A stretch of DNA of 64,000 nucleotides. Origin: JBCDCE01 sp039182515 (GTDB lineage Bacteria; Pseudomonadota; Alphaproteobacteria; Rhodobacterales; Rhodobacteraceae). Positions within the stretch are counted from its first letter, which is position 1. Each line of letters starts with the position of its first letter. Under the pieces are notes generated by a model. That model made no database searches and was not told the DNA's origin. It worked only from the letters and a program-made list of their open reading frames with translations. Shown piece by piece: positions 25,972-34,955 of this stretch. Where the stretch lies: contig JBCDCE010000009.1 in NCBI GenBank assembly GCA_039182515.1, positions 10,268-74,267 of the forward strand, written 5' to 3'. The position numbers and the translations under genes are program-made.

Positions 25972-26026
25972 TTGATTCCCCCAAGGGTGGATATAACCAC
26001 TACATGTAGGCACGCTTTGAAGCACT

Positions 26027-26509
26027 TCACAAGATTTGCTGCATATCCACGGATGGGAATGCGATACCTCCTGCAAGCGTAACGCTGAGAGGTCCACGAA
26101 TGGTAAACCCTTGGGCTTGGTAAAATGGCACCGCCGTATGGGTGGACCAACAGCGCATAACAGAAATCCCATCTGCACGGGCTTGATCCAAACTGGCCGA
26201 AATAATCGCTTGGCCAACGCCGCGTCGCAAATGATCGGGGTCGGTCACAACGTGGCGAATATCTCCCTGGTCGCGCGATCCACGTGACGGCGTCCAGCCG
26301 CCTGCACCAATGATCTCGCCTGCATCAGTTTCGGCCACGTAATAGGTCCCAGACTGCATCAACTCAGGCTTGGCGCGCGTGATGATTGGCAAAGCCAGAA
26401 CAAGCACCGACGGCGCATAGTCGTGCTTCAAAAGCTTTGGATAACTGCGCGCCAAAAGCGCGTCGACCCCTGCGAGATCTTGGCTCTGGGCAATCCGGAT
26501 CTGAACCAT
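26027..26509 (-). CDS. GNAT-family N-acetyltransferase
   Basis: A 160-residue acetyltransferase. The start MVQIRIAQSQDLAGVDALLA at 26509 is preferred because an AGGA lies nine bases ahead; the alternative ATG at 26518 touches it. The CoA-binding motif A reads HVVTDPDHLRRGVGQAIISA (R/Q-x-x-G-x-G/A), and the VPFYQAQGFT strand-helix is the family end motif. The acceptor substrate is unknown. Confidence 0.88.
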   Translation of the reverse strand: MVQIRIAQSQDLAGVDALLARSYPKLLKHDYAPSVLVLALPIITRAKPELMQSGTYYVAETDAGEIIGAGGWTPSRGSRDQGDIRHVVTDPDHLRRGVGQAIISASLDQARADGISVMRCWSTHTAVPFYQAQGFTIRGPLSVTLAGGIAFPSVDMQQIL

Positions 26510-26568
26510 TGTCTGCATTCCTAGCTGCTGGGCCTCGAGCGCGGCCGCGCATTTCTCAAAACCCGAGA

Positions 26569-26602
26569 CCCAAAAAGAAAAAGGCCACGCGATTGCGTGG
26601 CC
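26569..26602 (-). terminator. Rho-independent terminator of rpmG
   Basis: On the minus strand GGCCACGC and GCGTGGCC (genome 26583-26602) pair over a four-base loop and are followed by TTTTTCTTTTT. It lies 27 bases after the rpmG stop. Confidence 0.9.
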
Positions 26603-26628
26603 CGTTCAAACTTTGTTGAGAAGAAAGC

Positions 26629-26796
26629 TTACTTGATCTTGCCTTCTTTGTACTCAACGTGTTTGCGCACCACGGGATCGTATTTCTTCACGACCATCTT
26701 TTCGGTCATGGTCCGGGCATTTTTCTTGGTCACATAGAAGTGGCCAGTGCCTGCGGTCGAGTTCAGGCGGATCTTGATTGTGGTTGGCTTCGCCAT
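26629..26796 (-). CDS. rpmG: 50S ribosomal protein L33
   Basis: A 55-residue protein, MAKPTTIKIRLNSTAGTGHF then YVTKKNARTMTEKMVVKKYD and a basic end (EGKIK). Length and motifs are those of L33, a small basic protein of the large ribosomal subunit near the E site. This copy lacks the zinc-binding cysteines found in the C+ form, so it is the zinc-independent type. It is monocistronic, with its own terminator. Confidence 0.97.
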   Translation of the reverse strand: MAKPTTIKIRLNSTAGTGHFYVTKKNARTMTEKMVVKKYDPVVRKHVEYKEGKIK

Positions 26797-26901
26797 GTCC
26801 CGTCTCCTAGCGTCCGCGCGATACGCGCGGGTATAATTCGTGAAGCCGCCTAATGGGCGATTGCTGGAGTTGAGTCAACCCAGAGCAGGGCGGTTTTTCA
26901 A

Positions 26902-27272
26902 ACGCGGAGAGGCTATAAGCCGGATTCTGTGCGAAAGAGACTTTCGCGACGACCATTCCTCTCAAGACCCCGTTGCCGAGGCCCCTCTAGCTGCCAACCC
27001 GGATCTGCTGGGGCCAGAGCAACCCCGGAGCTTGCGCCCCGCGCGATCCCTATTTGGCATTGCTCCCGGTGGGGCTTGCCGTGCCAGCCCGGTTGCCCGG
27101 CCCGCGGTGGGCTCTTACCCCACCGTTTCACCCTTACTCTGCATGCAGAGCGGTCTGTTCTCTGTGGCGCTTTCCGTCGGATTGCTCCGCCCGGGCGTTA
27201 CCCGGCACCGTTGCTCAGTGGAGTCCGGACTTTCCTCGAGATTGCTCCCGCGGCCGTCCACCTCTCCGCGCA
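26902..27272 (-). ncRNA. rnpB: RNase P RNA (class A)
   Basis: The RNA subunit of RNase P, which trims the 5' leader of tRNA precursors. On the minus strand it starts near 27271 with a GCGGAGAGG closing helix, followed by GAGGAAAGTCCGGACTCC (the 5' strand of P4). It ends with ACAGAATCCGGCTTATAG, which contains the complementary P4 strand, then CCTCTCCGC pairing back to the start. The length of about 370 bases fits alphaproteobacterial class A. Reading frames across it are spurious. Confidence 0.97.
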
Positions 27273-27310
27273 AGAGCTCGGTTACGTGCTGAGGCATCAG
27301 CCGTCAATCG

Positions 27311-27970
27311 CTATGTCCAGAGCGCGCGAGCCCCAAGCGGCGTAAAATCCTCTGGCGCCAAAGCCCCTTGCGCCCATGGGCGAAACCTTAGGCGCACGGC
27401 GTGTAAAAGCGGCTCAAAGGGCACATCTGCTGGGTAGCCCGCGTGCTGCGCCACCTTGAAAAAGAGCTCTGGCGTTGGGTTTCTGGGCCCAGGATCCGTG
27501 CCTCCCGCAGCGGCAAGACCTTCAAGTGCCAGCCGTTCCCAGTCAAAACGCGCACCTGGATCTTGTTTGCGCCCAGGCGCCAAGTCCGAATGCCCAATCA
27601 CGTTTGCAGGTGGGATGCTCCACCGCTCCAAAATGCCTCTAAGAAGCTCTTCGAGCGCACCCATCAGTGGCTCGGAAAACGGCTCCACGCCTGTATTGTC
27701 CAGCTCAATCCCAATCGAGCGTGAATTCATGTCGTCTAGCCCCTGCCAAGTGCCAGCGCCCGCGTGCCAAGCCCGCTCTTTTTCATCGACAAGAGCGACA
27801 ATCTTGCCAGTTTTGCTGATCACATAATGCGCGGACACCTCATGCTCAGGGCTACAAAGCCGTGTCACGGCCTCCTCAAGAGAGGCCATGGCGGTATAAT
27901 GCAAGACCACAAAATTTGGACGCAGACCGTCGCGGCGCGGGCCGAAATTGGGTGAACGCAACGCGTCCAT
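27311..27970 (-). CDS. N-acetylmuramoyl-L-alanine amidase (AmpD-type)
   Basis: A 219-residue amidase_2 protein starting MDALRSPNFGPRRDGLRPNF. The zinc site is H24 (VVLHYTAM), H127 (VIGHSDLAPGR) and D137 (KQDPGA), as in AmpD; the SIGIELDNTG loop is also typical. There is no signal peptide, so it should act in the cytoplasm on recycled anhydro-muropeptides, as AmpD does. The gene follows an excalibur-type lipoprotein by 13 bases and may be in the same unit. Confidence 0.92.
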   Translation of the reverse strand: MDALRSPNFGPRRDGLRPNFVVLHYTAMASLEEAVTRLCSPEHEVSAHYVISKTGKIVALVDEKERAWHAGAGTWQGLDDMNSRSIGIELDNTGVEPFSEPLMGALEELLRGILERWSIPPANVIGHSDLAPGRKQDPGARFDWERLALEGLAAAGGTDPGPRNPTPELFFKVAQHAGYPADVPFEPLLHAVRLRFRPWAQGALAPEDFTPLGARALWT

Positions 27971-27983
27971 CACCAACGACGTA

Positions 27984-28757
27984 TCACTGTGGCAAAGGTG
28001 TCGTCTGAACAGCGGAGGCCGCTCTCGGCGTGCTCAGCGCGCGGCGGAAGGGCGCTGGATCCCACGCACAAGCAAAACCATCCCCATCCGGATCAACCTT
28101 GAGCTTGTCACGCTCCGGGCCGCCATTGGCCAAGAAATCTTCTTGTGCGATATCAGCAGAGGGATAGCGCGCGCAGGCGCGGATCATCTTCTCGCCCAAG
28201 TTAAAGCCACGACGGGTAAAAAGCGGCTCGCCCACGTTGTTGGTCGCATTGAGCGCATATTGTACGATATTGGGGCGGCTTCCGTCCCTGTCGGGCACGG
28301 CAGTGGGGGCAATCTGCTGATATTGCGCAGCTTGCGCACGGCGACGCGCAGCGTCCGCCTCAATATCGCGCAGACCAGAGACGGCATCAAAATCATTTTC
28401 GCGGCTTATGCCCAGCGCGCCAACGGCCTCGGACCCCGCACTAGAGGGCCCAACGGCATCTGTGGTAGACGTCCCTGCCGTCACTACGCCGTTTGAAGAG
28501 GCCCCGATCAATGGATCGGTTGGGGATGCGGCTTGGAGTTCGCCTGTTCCACGGATTGAGACAGAGGGCACCTCGCCAGATATAACCCCATTTTGCGGAA
28601 CAACCGTGCCCGTCAAAGAGCGTTCGCGCTCCACGCGCTCTTGCTGGAACGCATCATAGTCCTTAAACCCAACGCCGCTTTCGGGGAGCGAGGGATCGCA
28701 GGCTGCCAAAACGATCGGCGCCGTAAGTGCCAAAAGGCAAAAGACTGGATTTTTCAC
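27984..28757 (-). CDS. Excalibur-domain lipoprotein
   Basis: A 257-residue protein starting MKNPVFCLLALTAPIVLAAC, a lipoprotein signal with lipobox LAAC. A long low-complexity Ser/Thr/Gly/Ala middle (about 60-130) leads to a C-terminal domain with the DPDGDGFACAWDP motif, the DxDxDGxxC calcium-binding signature of excalibur domains, and a preceding cysteine (RACARYPS) for a disulphide. Location beside the amidase suggests a cell-envelope role. The exact function is unknown. Confidence 0.82.
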   Translation of the reverse strand: MKNPVFCLLALTAPIVLAACDPSLPESGVGFKDYDAFQQERVERERSLTGTVVPQNGVISGEVPSVSIRGTGELQAASPTDPLIGASSNGVVTAGTSTTDAVGPSSAGSEAVGALGISRENDFDAVSGLRDIEADAARRRAQAAQYQQIAPTAVPDRDGSRPNIVQYALNATNNVGEPLFTRRGFNLGEKMIRACARYPSADIAQEDFLANGGPERDKLKVDPDGDGFACAWDPAPFRRALSTPRAASAVQTTPLPQ

Positions 28758-28794
28758 TGCACGGCCCTTTTTTGTGGTCCTCTTTCCGCAAGGG

Positions 28795-30270
28795 CTACCA
28801 CCATTTGGTCGGTTTGGCTACAAATCCAGCTGCGCTCTCCAAAACGTAAGCGGTGTTGAGCAGATCGCCCTCTTCCCAAGGTTTACCGATAAGCTGAAGT
28901 CCGAGTGGTAAACCTTGAGCATCCAAGCCCGCCGGGACACTGATGCCAGGAAGACCCGCAAGGTTCACAGTGACCGTAAAGACATCGTTGAGATACATCG
29001 CAACGGGATCGAGCCCCTCGCCCAAGCCAAAGGCCGCCGAAGGCGTCGCAGGCGTCAGGACTGCATCCACGCCCGCGGCAAAGACATCCTCAAAATCTTT
29101 CTTGATCAACGTACGCACGCGGCGCGCGCGATTAAAGTATGCGTCGTAAAACCCGGCTGAGAGCACATAAGTGCCGACCATCACGCGACGCTGCACCTCT
29201 GCGCCAAAGCCTTCGGCGCGGGTTTTTTCATACATCTCTGTAATGCCGTCGCCCTGCGCCATTTCAGCCCGGTGACCAAAGCGCACACCGTCATAGCGCG
29301 CGAGGTTTGACGAGGCTTCAGCCGGCGCAATCACATAATACGCAGGCAGCGCATACTTTGTATGTGGCAGGGAAATGTCTACGATCTCAGCACCCGCATC
29401 TTTGAGCATCGCTTGGCCCTCTGACCACAGTTTCTCGATCTCGGCAGGCATGCCGTCCATGCGGTACTCTTTTGGGATACCGATCTTTTTGCCTTTGATA
29501 TCGCCCGTAAGCGCGGCTTCGAAATTCGGGACAGCCAGATCAGCCGAGGTCGAATCCATCGGATCATGCCCGCACATGGCCTCCAGCATGATCGCCGCAT
29601 CGCGCACATCTTTGGTCATCGGGCCTGCTTGATCCAGCGAACTGGCAAAGGCCACGATGCCCCAACGCGAGCAACGCCCATAGGTGGGTTTGATGCCCGT
29701 GATGCCCGTGAAGGCCGCTGGTTGGCGGATGGAGCCGCCTGTGTCTGTGCCGGTTGCGCCGAGGCAAAGGTCAGCTGCCACAGCCGCTGCGGACCCTCCA
29801 GAGGAGCCACCCGGTGTCAAATCCCGATCGTCCACTTTCCAAGGGTTGACCGCGTTGCCGTATACAGAGGTCTCGTTGGAAGAGCCCATCGCAAACTCAT
29901 CCATGTTGAGCTTACCCAGCATCACCGCGCCTGAGGCAAAAAGCTGGCGCGTGACTGTGCTTTCATATTCAGGCTTGAACCCTTCGAGGATTTTCGAGCC
30001 CGCTTGGCTTGCCACACCCTTGGTGCAAAAGAGATCTTTGATGCCCAATGGAATGCCGCAGAGCGAAGGCGCATCGCCTTTGCCCAAGGCTACATCCGCT
30101 TCTTGCGCCTGGCTTAGAGCTATTTCAGGCGTGTTGTGCACGAAGGCATTGAGCATGCCCGAGCCTTCGATTTCACCCAGACAATCTTTGGTAATGTCTT
30201 GCGAGGTCACCTCTTTGGCCCGCAATTTTTCGCGCGCCGCAGCAATGGTCAGTTTTGACAGCTCACCCAT
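28795..30270 (-). CDS. gatA: Aspartyl/glutamyl-tRNA amidotransferase subunit A
   Basis: A 491-residue amidase-signature enzyme. GatA releases ammonia from glutamine for the GatCAB complex, which converts Glu-tRNA(Gln) and Asp-tRNA(Asn) to the amidated forms. The catalytic Lys (LGIKDLFCTKG) and Ser-cisSer (GGSSGGSAAAVAADL) are in place, as is the GTDTGGSIRQPAAF oxyanion strand. Length is normal. It follows gatC with a three-base gap; gatB is not in the window, as often in alphaproteobacteria. Confidence 0.97.
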   Translation of the reverse strand: MGELSKLTIAAAREKLRAKEVTSQDITKDCLGEIEGSGMLNAFVHNTPEIALSQAQEADVALGKGDAPSLCGIPLGIKDLFCTKGVASQAGSKILEGFKPEYESTVTRQLFASGAVMLGKLNMDEFAMGSSNETSVYGNAVNPWKVDDRDLTPGGSSGGSAAAVAADLCLGATGTDTGGSIRQPAAFTGITGIKPTYGRCSRWGIVAFASSLDQAGPMTKDVRDAAIMLEAMCGHDPMDSTSADLAVPNFEAALTGDIKGKKIGIPKEYRMDGMPAEIEKLWSEGQAMLKDAGAEIVDISLPHTKYALPAYYVIAPAEASSNLARYDGVRFGHRAEMAQGDGITEMYEKTRAEGFGAEVQRRVMVGTYVLSAGFYDAYFNRARRVRTLIKKDFEDVFAAGVDAVLTPATPSAAFGLGEGLDPVAMYLNDVFTVTVNLAGLPGISVPAGLDAQGLPLGLQLIGKPWEEGDLLNTAYVLESAAGFVAKPTKWW

Positions 30271-30273
30271 GAT

Positions 30274-30573
30274 CTACTCCACAACCTTCGGCACAGCAAA
30301 AAAGCCCTCACGCGCATCAGGCGCATTGGCCAGTACCTCTTGAGGTTGCCCGCCATCCGTTACCACATCCGTGCGGCGCTTGAGGCGCTGAGGCGTCACA
30401 GAGGTCATGGGCTCAACGCCCTCCACATCCACTTCATTGAGCTGCTCAATAAAACCTAGAATGTTGGAAAACTCTGTTGCGAGCCCCGGCAGAGCTTCTT
30501 CAGGCACCGCAATGCGCGCCAGTTTGGCAACTTTGCGGGCCGTGTCCGTATCGATTTTTGGGCTGTCCGACAT
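30274..30573 (-). CDS. gatC: Aspartyl/glutamyl-tRNA amidotransferase subunit C
   Basis: A 99-residue GatC, the belt subunit that holds GatA and GatB together. TARKVAKLARIAVPEEALPG at the N-terminus and DVEGVEPMTSVTPQRLKRR then FFAVPKVVE at the end are typical. It is directly upstream of gatA. Confidence 0.96.
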   Translation of the reverse strand: MSDSPKIDTDTARKVAKLARIAVPEEALPGLATEFSNILGFIEQLNEVDVEGVEPMTSVTPQRLKRRTDVVTDGGQPQEVLANAPDAREGFFAVPKVVE

Positions 30574-30610
30574 GCGCTTCTCTTCACGTCTAAAAAGGGT
30601 TCGGCGAGAC

Positions 30611-31273
30611 TTAGCCGCGCTTTGCCAAGAAGGGAAGCCTGTGACGGTGATAAACCCAGATCATCCAGCCCAGCATGATCCCATTGAGGATATGCCAAGC
30701 AAAATGCGTGCCAATTGGCCAGGCGTCGCAAAGCGGCAGATCGAGCGCGCGAAAGGTTATTGAGAGCGCTAGGATACCTGCGCCTATCAGCAAGCCGCGT
30801 GCCGTTTGGGGAGCGCGTGTGATCAAAGCAAAGCCATAAAGCGCAATCAAAAGGCAAATCGGTGTGTAGCTGGCAGAGGTTCCATCCAACCCAATTTGGA
30901 CCATCCCCCAAGTGACCAGCGCCGCATAAGGAAAAAAGAGCCCCACCGCCAGGAGCGCCGCCCATATGGGCGCCTGCCAAAAATGGCGCGTCGCCAGGTA
31001 AATGTAGAAGAGGCTAAAGAGCACAATCGGAATGACATCCGCAGCCCCCGCCCAAGGGGTGCCAAAGGTGTGAAAGAGAAAAGATCCCACGCCAATTGCC
31101 GCCAAAAGGCCGATCAAGATCTTTGCGGCCCCATCCGTTTTGCCCCAGATGCACCAGGCCACAACGCCCGCTGCGATCAAAAACGCTGCATTCGTGACTG
31201 CATTGAGCGGTTCAGCCCAGAAGCTGGGATCCAGCCGCTCACAATAGGCATTGATCGTTTGAGCTGCGTTCAT
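30611..31273 (-). CDS. Ceramidase-like CREST-family membrane protein
   Basis: A 220-residue protein with seven predicted membrane helices. The pattern YCERLDPSFWAEPLNAVTNA at the start, GVGSFLFHTFGTPWAGAADV in the middle, and FRALDLPLCDAWPIGTHFAW then HILNG at the end matches the alkaline ceramidase/CREST hydrolases, whose active site uses Ser, Asp and three His bound to zinc. Such proteins in Rhodobacterales are widespread but untested. Possible substrates are ceramide or another amide-linked lipid. Confidence 0.82.
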   Translation of the reverse strand: MNAAQTINAYCERLDPSFWAEPLNAVTNAAFLIAAGVVAWCIWGKTDGAAKILIGLLAAIGVGSFLFHTFGTPWAGAADVIPIVLFSLFYIYLATRHFWQAPIWAALLAVGLFFPYAALVTWGMVQIGLDGTSASYTPICLLIALYGFALITRAPQTARGLLIGAGILALSITFRALDLPLCDAWPIGTHFAWHILNGIMLGWMIWVYHRHRLPFLAKRG

Positions 31274-31313
31274 GTCTGGCGGCCTCCCTGGCCCCTAGTC
31301 TCTTGGCGTCACC

Positions 31314-31757
31314 TTAGCGTCGTGCAGCAAAAAAAGCCCTCAGCAAATCGGCGGCTTCCTCTTCGCACAGGCCAGAATAGACCTCCGGCCTGTGATGGCT
31401 TTGCACTTGCTCAAACACCCGCGCGCCCTGCTCGACCCCTCCTGATTTCGGATCACTTGCCCCATAATAGACCCGAGCAATGCGCGCCGCGGCAATCGCA
31501 CCCGCGCACATGGCGCAAGGTTCTAAGGTGACATAGAGATCGCACCCCTCAAGCCGTTCTTGGCCCAATACCAGTGCCGCGCGCTGAATGGCCAAGAGCT
31601 CTGCATGGGCTGTCGGGTCTGGGCGTGTGCGGGTTTCATTACACGCACGCGCGATGACTTTACCTTCTTTAACGATCACCGCTCCCACGGGGACTTCACC
31701 AGATTGTGCCGCTTTGCGGGCTTCTTCCAAAGCCAAATCCATATGCGAGGTGAACAT
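31314..31757 (-). CDS. tadA: tRNA-specific adenosine deaminase
   Basis: A 147-residue deaminase that converts A34 to inosine in tRNA-Arg(ACG). Zinc ligands and the proton shuttle are H51 and E53 (PTAHAELLA) and C81/C84 (TLEPCAMCAGAI). Length fits TadA. It is divergent from rluB with a 47-base gap and has a GGAAG site before the start. Confidence 0.95.
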   Translation of the reverse strand: MFTSHMDLALEEARKAAQSGEVPVGAVIVKEGKVIARACNETRTRPDPTAHAELLAIQRAALVLGQERLEGCDLYVTLEPCAMCAGAIAAARIARVYYGASDPKSGGVEQGARVFEQVQSHHRPEVYSGLCEEEAADLLRAFFAARR

Positions 31758-31804
31758 GGGTCTTCCGATTGCTGAATGCTTCGCTCTGCAGTATCAGCCG
31801 AGCT

Positions 31805-32596
31805 ATGTCACAAACACCCCCTTCTGCAGTGCCTGGCGATCGGATCGCCAAGGTTTTGGCCCGCGCGGGCGTCGCGTCCCGCCGCGAAGTGGAGCGCATG
31901 ATCGAAGTCGGTCGCATTTCGGTAAACGGCAAAGTCATCACGAGCCCCGCGCTCAATGTCACAGGCAAAGACAAGCTCAGCGTTGATGGCAAACCTGTGG
32001 AAGCCGCCGACGAGCCGCGCCTGTGGCTCTATCACAAACCCAATGGTTTGGTGACAACTGAGCGTGATGAGCTTGGCCGCAAAACAGTTTTTGAAAGCCT
32101 GCCGGATGATCTGCCGCGCGTTATGAGCGTGGGCCGCTTGGATCTGACCTCCGAAGGGCTTCTCCTTTTGACCAACGATGGCGGGCTCAAACGTCGCCTT
32201 GAACTGCCTTCCACAGGCTGGCTTCGAAAATACCGCGTTCGAATGCGTGGGGCGCTCTCAGATGCAGCACTTAAAGAACTGAGAGAGGGCATCACGGTCG
32301 ACGGCGTCTCGTACCAAGGCATGGACGTGACTGTGGACCGCCAGCAAGGTGCCAATACCTGGCTAACGGTTGGTCTGCGCGAAGGGAAAAACCGCGAAAT
32401 CCGCAAAGCGATGTCTGCCGTTGGATCAGCCGTGAACCGATTGATCCGCATCAGCTACGGCCCTTTCCGGCTTGAAAAGCTAAAACCTGGAGACGTGGAA
32501 GAAGTTCGCCGTAAAGTGCTTCGGGATCAATTGGGGCTAAACGCGCCGGCGCCAAAAGGTGCTCGGGTAAAGCGCGCACCGCGCAAACGCCGATAG
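31805..32596 (+). CDS. rluB: 23S rRNA pseudouridine synthase (RluB type)
   Basis: A 263-residue RsuA/RluB-family enzyme. The start MSQTPPSAVPGDRIAKVLAR is at 31805. An S4 domain (about 12-60, ASRREVERMIEVGRISVNGK) is followed by the catalytic GRLDLTSEGLLLLTNDG (active-site Asp in GRLD) and the EGKNREIRKAMSAVG motif. RluB modifies U2605 of 23S rRNA in E. coli numbering. The basic tail ends KRAPRKRR. Confidence 0.93.
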   Translation: MSQTPPSAVPGDRIAKVLARAGVASRREVERMIEVGRISVNGKVITSPALNVTGKDKLSVDGKPVEAADEPRLWLYHKPNGLVTTERDELGRKTVFESLPDDLPRVMSVGRLDLTSEGLLLLTNDGGLKRRLELPSTGWLRKYRVRMRGALSDAALKELREGITVDGVSYQGMDVTVDRQQGANTWLTVGLREGKNREIRKAMSAVGSAVNRLIRISYGPFRLEKLKPGDVEEVRRKVLRDQLGLNAPAPKGARVKRAPRKRR

Positions 32597-32655
32597 ATGT
32601 AGGTTCTTGTAACGGACGGGTCTCGCTACAACACCACAGACTTTGCTGTTGAGGG

Positions 32656-33060
32656 TCAGAGCAATGCCACTGCCCATTCTCCATCGATTTTCCATTCCAA
32701 GTCATATCTGGATTCGAGCCGAAATGCCTTTGAGAGGAAGGACGGCGGACACCGCGTTAGCCGTATTTCGCGCTCAAGCAATCCACCGTCGATCCTTTGG
32801 ATATCAGAATTCGTAAGGCGGGTCGGGTCTTCTCGCGGAGTGTCATCGTACCCCTCATAATCGGTCCACCACCGCAGTCGCGCCCTGCCGCTTAATTCAG
32901 TGCACTCGATACCCCATTCTAGCACGTCAAAAGGGACAGTGACCTCGACGCCAATACCGGAATTCTCAAACCTCAGTTCTAAGTCTGACGTACGAGCGTT
33001 TAAGGAGGTACCCCGAGCCTGCGCAAATTTTTTCAATAATTCGGCTGGGCTTTTGCTCAT
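32656..33060 (-). CDS. Hypothetical protein in a low-GC patch
   Basis: A 134-residue frame from MSKSPAELLKKFAQARGTSL; an in-frame start further up (33126) adds a hydrophobic stretch that looks like non-coding sequence. It has a beta-rich pattern with WWTDYEGYDDTPREDPTRL and RYDLEWKIDGEWAVALL, and no membrane segment or known motif. Base composition is lower in GC than the flanking rluB and DUF2330 genes, and it is followed by a gene-free stretch, so it may be a recent arrival. Confidence 0.5.
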   Translation of the reverse strand: MSKSPAELLKKFAQARGTSLNARTSDLELRFENSGIGVEVTVPFDVLEWGIECTELSGRARLRWWTDYEGYDDTPREDPTRLTNSDIQRIDGGLLEREIRLTRCPPSFLSKAFRLESRYDLEWKIDGEWAVALL

Positions 33061-33584
33061 TCGAAAACAAAGGACGAAATATTCTAGGGGCGCAATGAAA
33101 AAGCGAGTTGAGAGACACAGAGACAAAGCTCGAAAGTAGGATTTTTAAGTTGGAAAATTTGCCATGCCGAAGAACCAGCTACACCACTCCAAAACAGCGG
33201 ATCTTGTACCTCTGGCTCCTTTTACGCTTGAGACCAAGAGCCCTTTGGATGCGAAATCAGTATTTCCACGCTTGAAGACGGGCCATACGCTCACCGAGGT
33301 CGCGCCTAAAGCGCGATGCGAAAACCTCAATTAGCCTACGCTGCCCAAATTAAGAGATTTCAAACCGTAAGCCGATGCGCGATGCCCTAGGCATTTCGTC
33401 AAAGGCTATAAATGAAATTGTCAAAAATTATCTGGTCACTTACCTACCGATGCGGTCTCAAAATTAACCGAATCCCCAAACAATGAAGGGTGGTAGGGAG
33501 AGGGTTACTTCCAGAGGCGAAAATTAATGACTCGTTAGCAATTGTGCACAAACCAAGTCGACAATGTCCCTTCTGGCAACTTGT
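33061..33584. other. Gene-free AT-rich stretch
   Basis: About 520 bases without a supported gene. A 56-codon frame from ATG at 33164 and a 61-codon frame on the other strand are the only ones seen, and neither resembles a protein I know or has a ribosome-binding site. No tRNA, hairpin terminator or repeat was noticed. Confidence 0.5.
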
Positions 33585-34862
33585 TTAATAATGGCTCGCA
33601 GGCACGGTCAATTTGATGCGCCGTTCGATTTCACGCGCTTCCCAACCTGTCATAGTTTGCAATTCTACCGCTTCGCGCCGGAGCCGAGCTTGCGTGCGCT
33701 CCAAATATTTTGCCCCGGCTTCACACTGCAACGCACCCGTGAACGGAACGTTCATAATGTAGCGGCCCTGAAAGTTCTGACGGTCATCCGTGACTGTAAA
33801 CTCCAAGTCTTTGGCGAACTCTCGTTTGTCATATTGAATATGCAAACGCGTCACAAAAACATCCTGCCCCGCATTTGCCCCTTCACGCACCCAATCGACC
33901 CCCAGTTCGTTCAATTCCGCAACGCTCAAGGGATCGGCCGCACAAGGATCGCACCAGGCCATATCCCAAGCATATTCGGTAATAACCGTATTGCGCGCCG
34001 CAGCGCGGGAAAAAATCTTGCGGTAAAACTCGGGAAACACATGGCGCACAAAGAGCGGTATCTGAACATCAGAAGGCATCCGTTTGTTGGCGTAATTCTT
34101 AGCCTCCACCCGCCCCTTGCGGGTCAGCATAAACATCAGTGCATCTTGGGATTCATCCGCATTGAGCTTGCCCAACTGCAAAGGCAGCATGAACTTCGCC
34201 GACTTAAAGGAGATCTGCAAAGGCATCAGATCGGTTTTGCCACCAGCCTCAAAGCGCTCAAGGTTCACACGGGCCACAAAGAACTTCATGCCGTTCTCGA
34301 TGTAGCTTTGCAGCACAGGCTCACCGCCTTTGGGAAGCTTGTAGCCCTCTTGAGTGAGATAGGCGGTCAACCCGTCCGACTGTTTGGCATCCAAAATGAC
34401 AATGTCATAAGCTCCAACCGCATATTCAGCCTTAACCGTCACGCCAAAGGCAGCGGGTCCGCGTTTTTTCGGAGGCGAAGAGGCGCGCTTGGTCGCGATA
34501 CCCGTTGCCGCCATTTCCATCATAATGACGGGCTTAGGATTGCAAGGGTCTTCATCAAAATACTCCACCAAGCGCGGCGCGGTATAGGCATCCACATGGT
34601 CAATCGTCTCAGGCTTCACGGTGCGGATCTGATTGCGCTTGAGCACTTTGGGCGTTGGGATCACCATGGCAAAGTCTTTGGCAGGGCCTCGGTAGTCGTT
34701 TGACATCGTAATGACAGAGCGCCGCCCATCCCGAACAAAGACCACTTTGGAGGCTTCATTGAACAAAGCCCCATCCGCTTTGGCGACAAAAAAACCGCAA
34801 AACGCGAGCGCACTTTGCGCGGAAACCAGCCAAAAGGCGATCAAAACTGCCAATATCCGCAT
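33585..34862 (-). CDS. Secreted DUF2330-domain protein
   Basis: A 425-residue protein starting MRILAVLIAFWLVSAQSALA, a signal peptide ending just before FCGFFVAKADG. The DUF2330 pattern is visible: early CGFFV cysteine, RDGRRSVITMSNDYRGPAKDFAMVIPTP, and late VRHVFPEFYRKI. The start at 34862 follows a GGGGAA site; a longer frame from 34904 adds no homology. Function of the family is unknown; proteins are thought to be extracytoplasmic. It is divergent from terC, 93 bases apart. Confidence 0.85.
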   Translation of the reverse strand: MRILAVLIAFWLVSAQSALAFCGFFVAKADGALFNEASKVVFVRDGRRSVITMSNDYRGPAKDFAMVIPTPKVLKRNQIRTVKPETIDHVDAYTAPRLVEYFDEDPCNPKPVIMMEMAATGIATKRASSPPKKRGPAAFGVTVKAEYAVGAYDIVILDAKQSDGLTAYLTQEGYKLPKGGEPVLQSYIENGMKFFVARVNLERFEAGGKTDLMPLQISFKSAKFMLPLQLGKLNADESQDALMFMLTRKGRVEAKNYANKRMPSDVQIPLFVRHVFPEFYRKIFSRAAARNTVITEYAWDMAWCDPCAADPLSVAELNELGVDWVREGANAGQDVFVTRLHIQYDKREFAKDLEFTVTDDRQNFQGRYIMNVPFTGALQCEAGAKYLERTQARLRREAVELQTMTGWEAREIERRIKLTVPASHY

Positions 34863-34955
34863 GAAATTCCCCTTCCATAGGGCTGTTGGCAAACCAAAGC
34901 CCAACCTCTAAACCCAAACATAACAGGACATTTATATCAGGGATAGACGAGCGCC

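Noticed and set aside
26840..27437. Several open frames on both strands across 26.9-27.3 kb
   Set aside because: They lie in the RNase P RNA gene, whose conserved P4 strands are clear.
33145..33334. Short frames on both strands (56 and 61 codons)
   Set aside because: No ribosome-binding site, no family likeness and low-complexity context.
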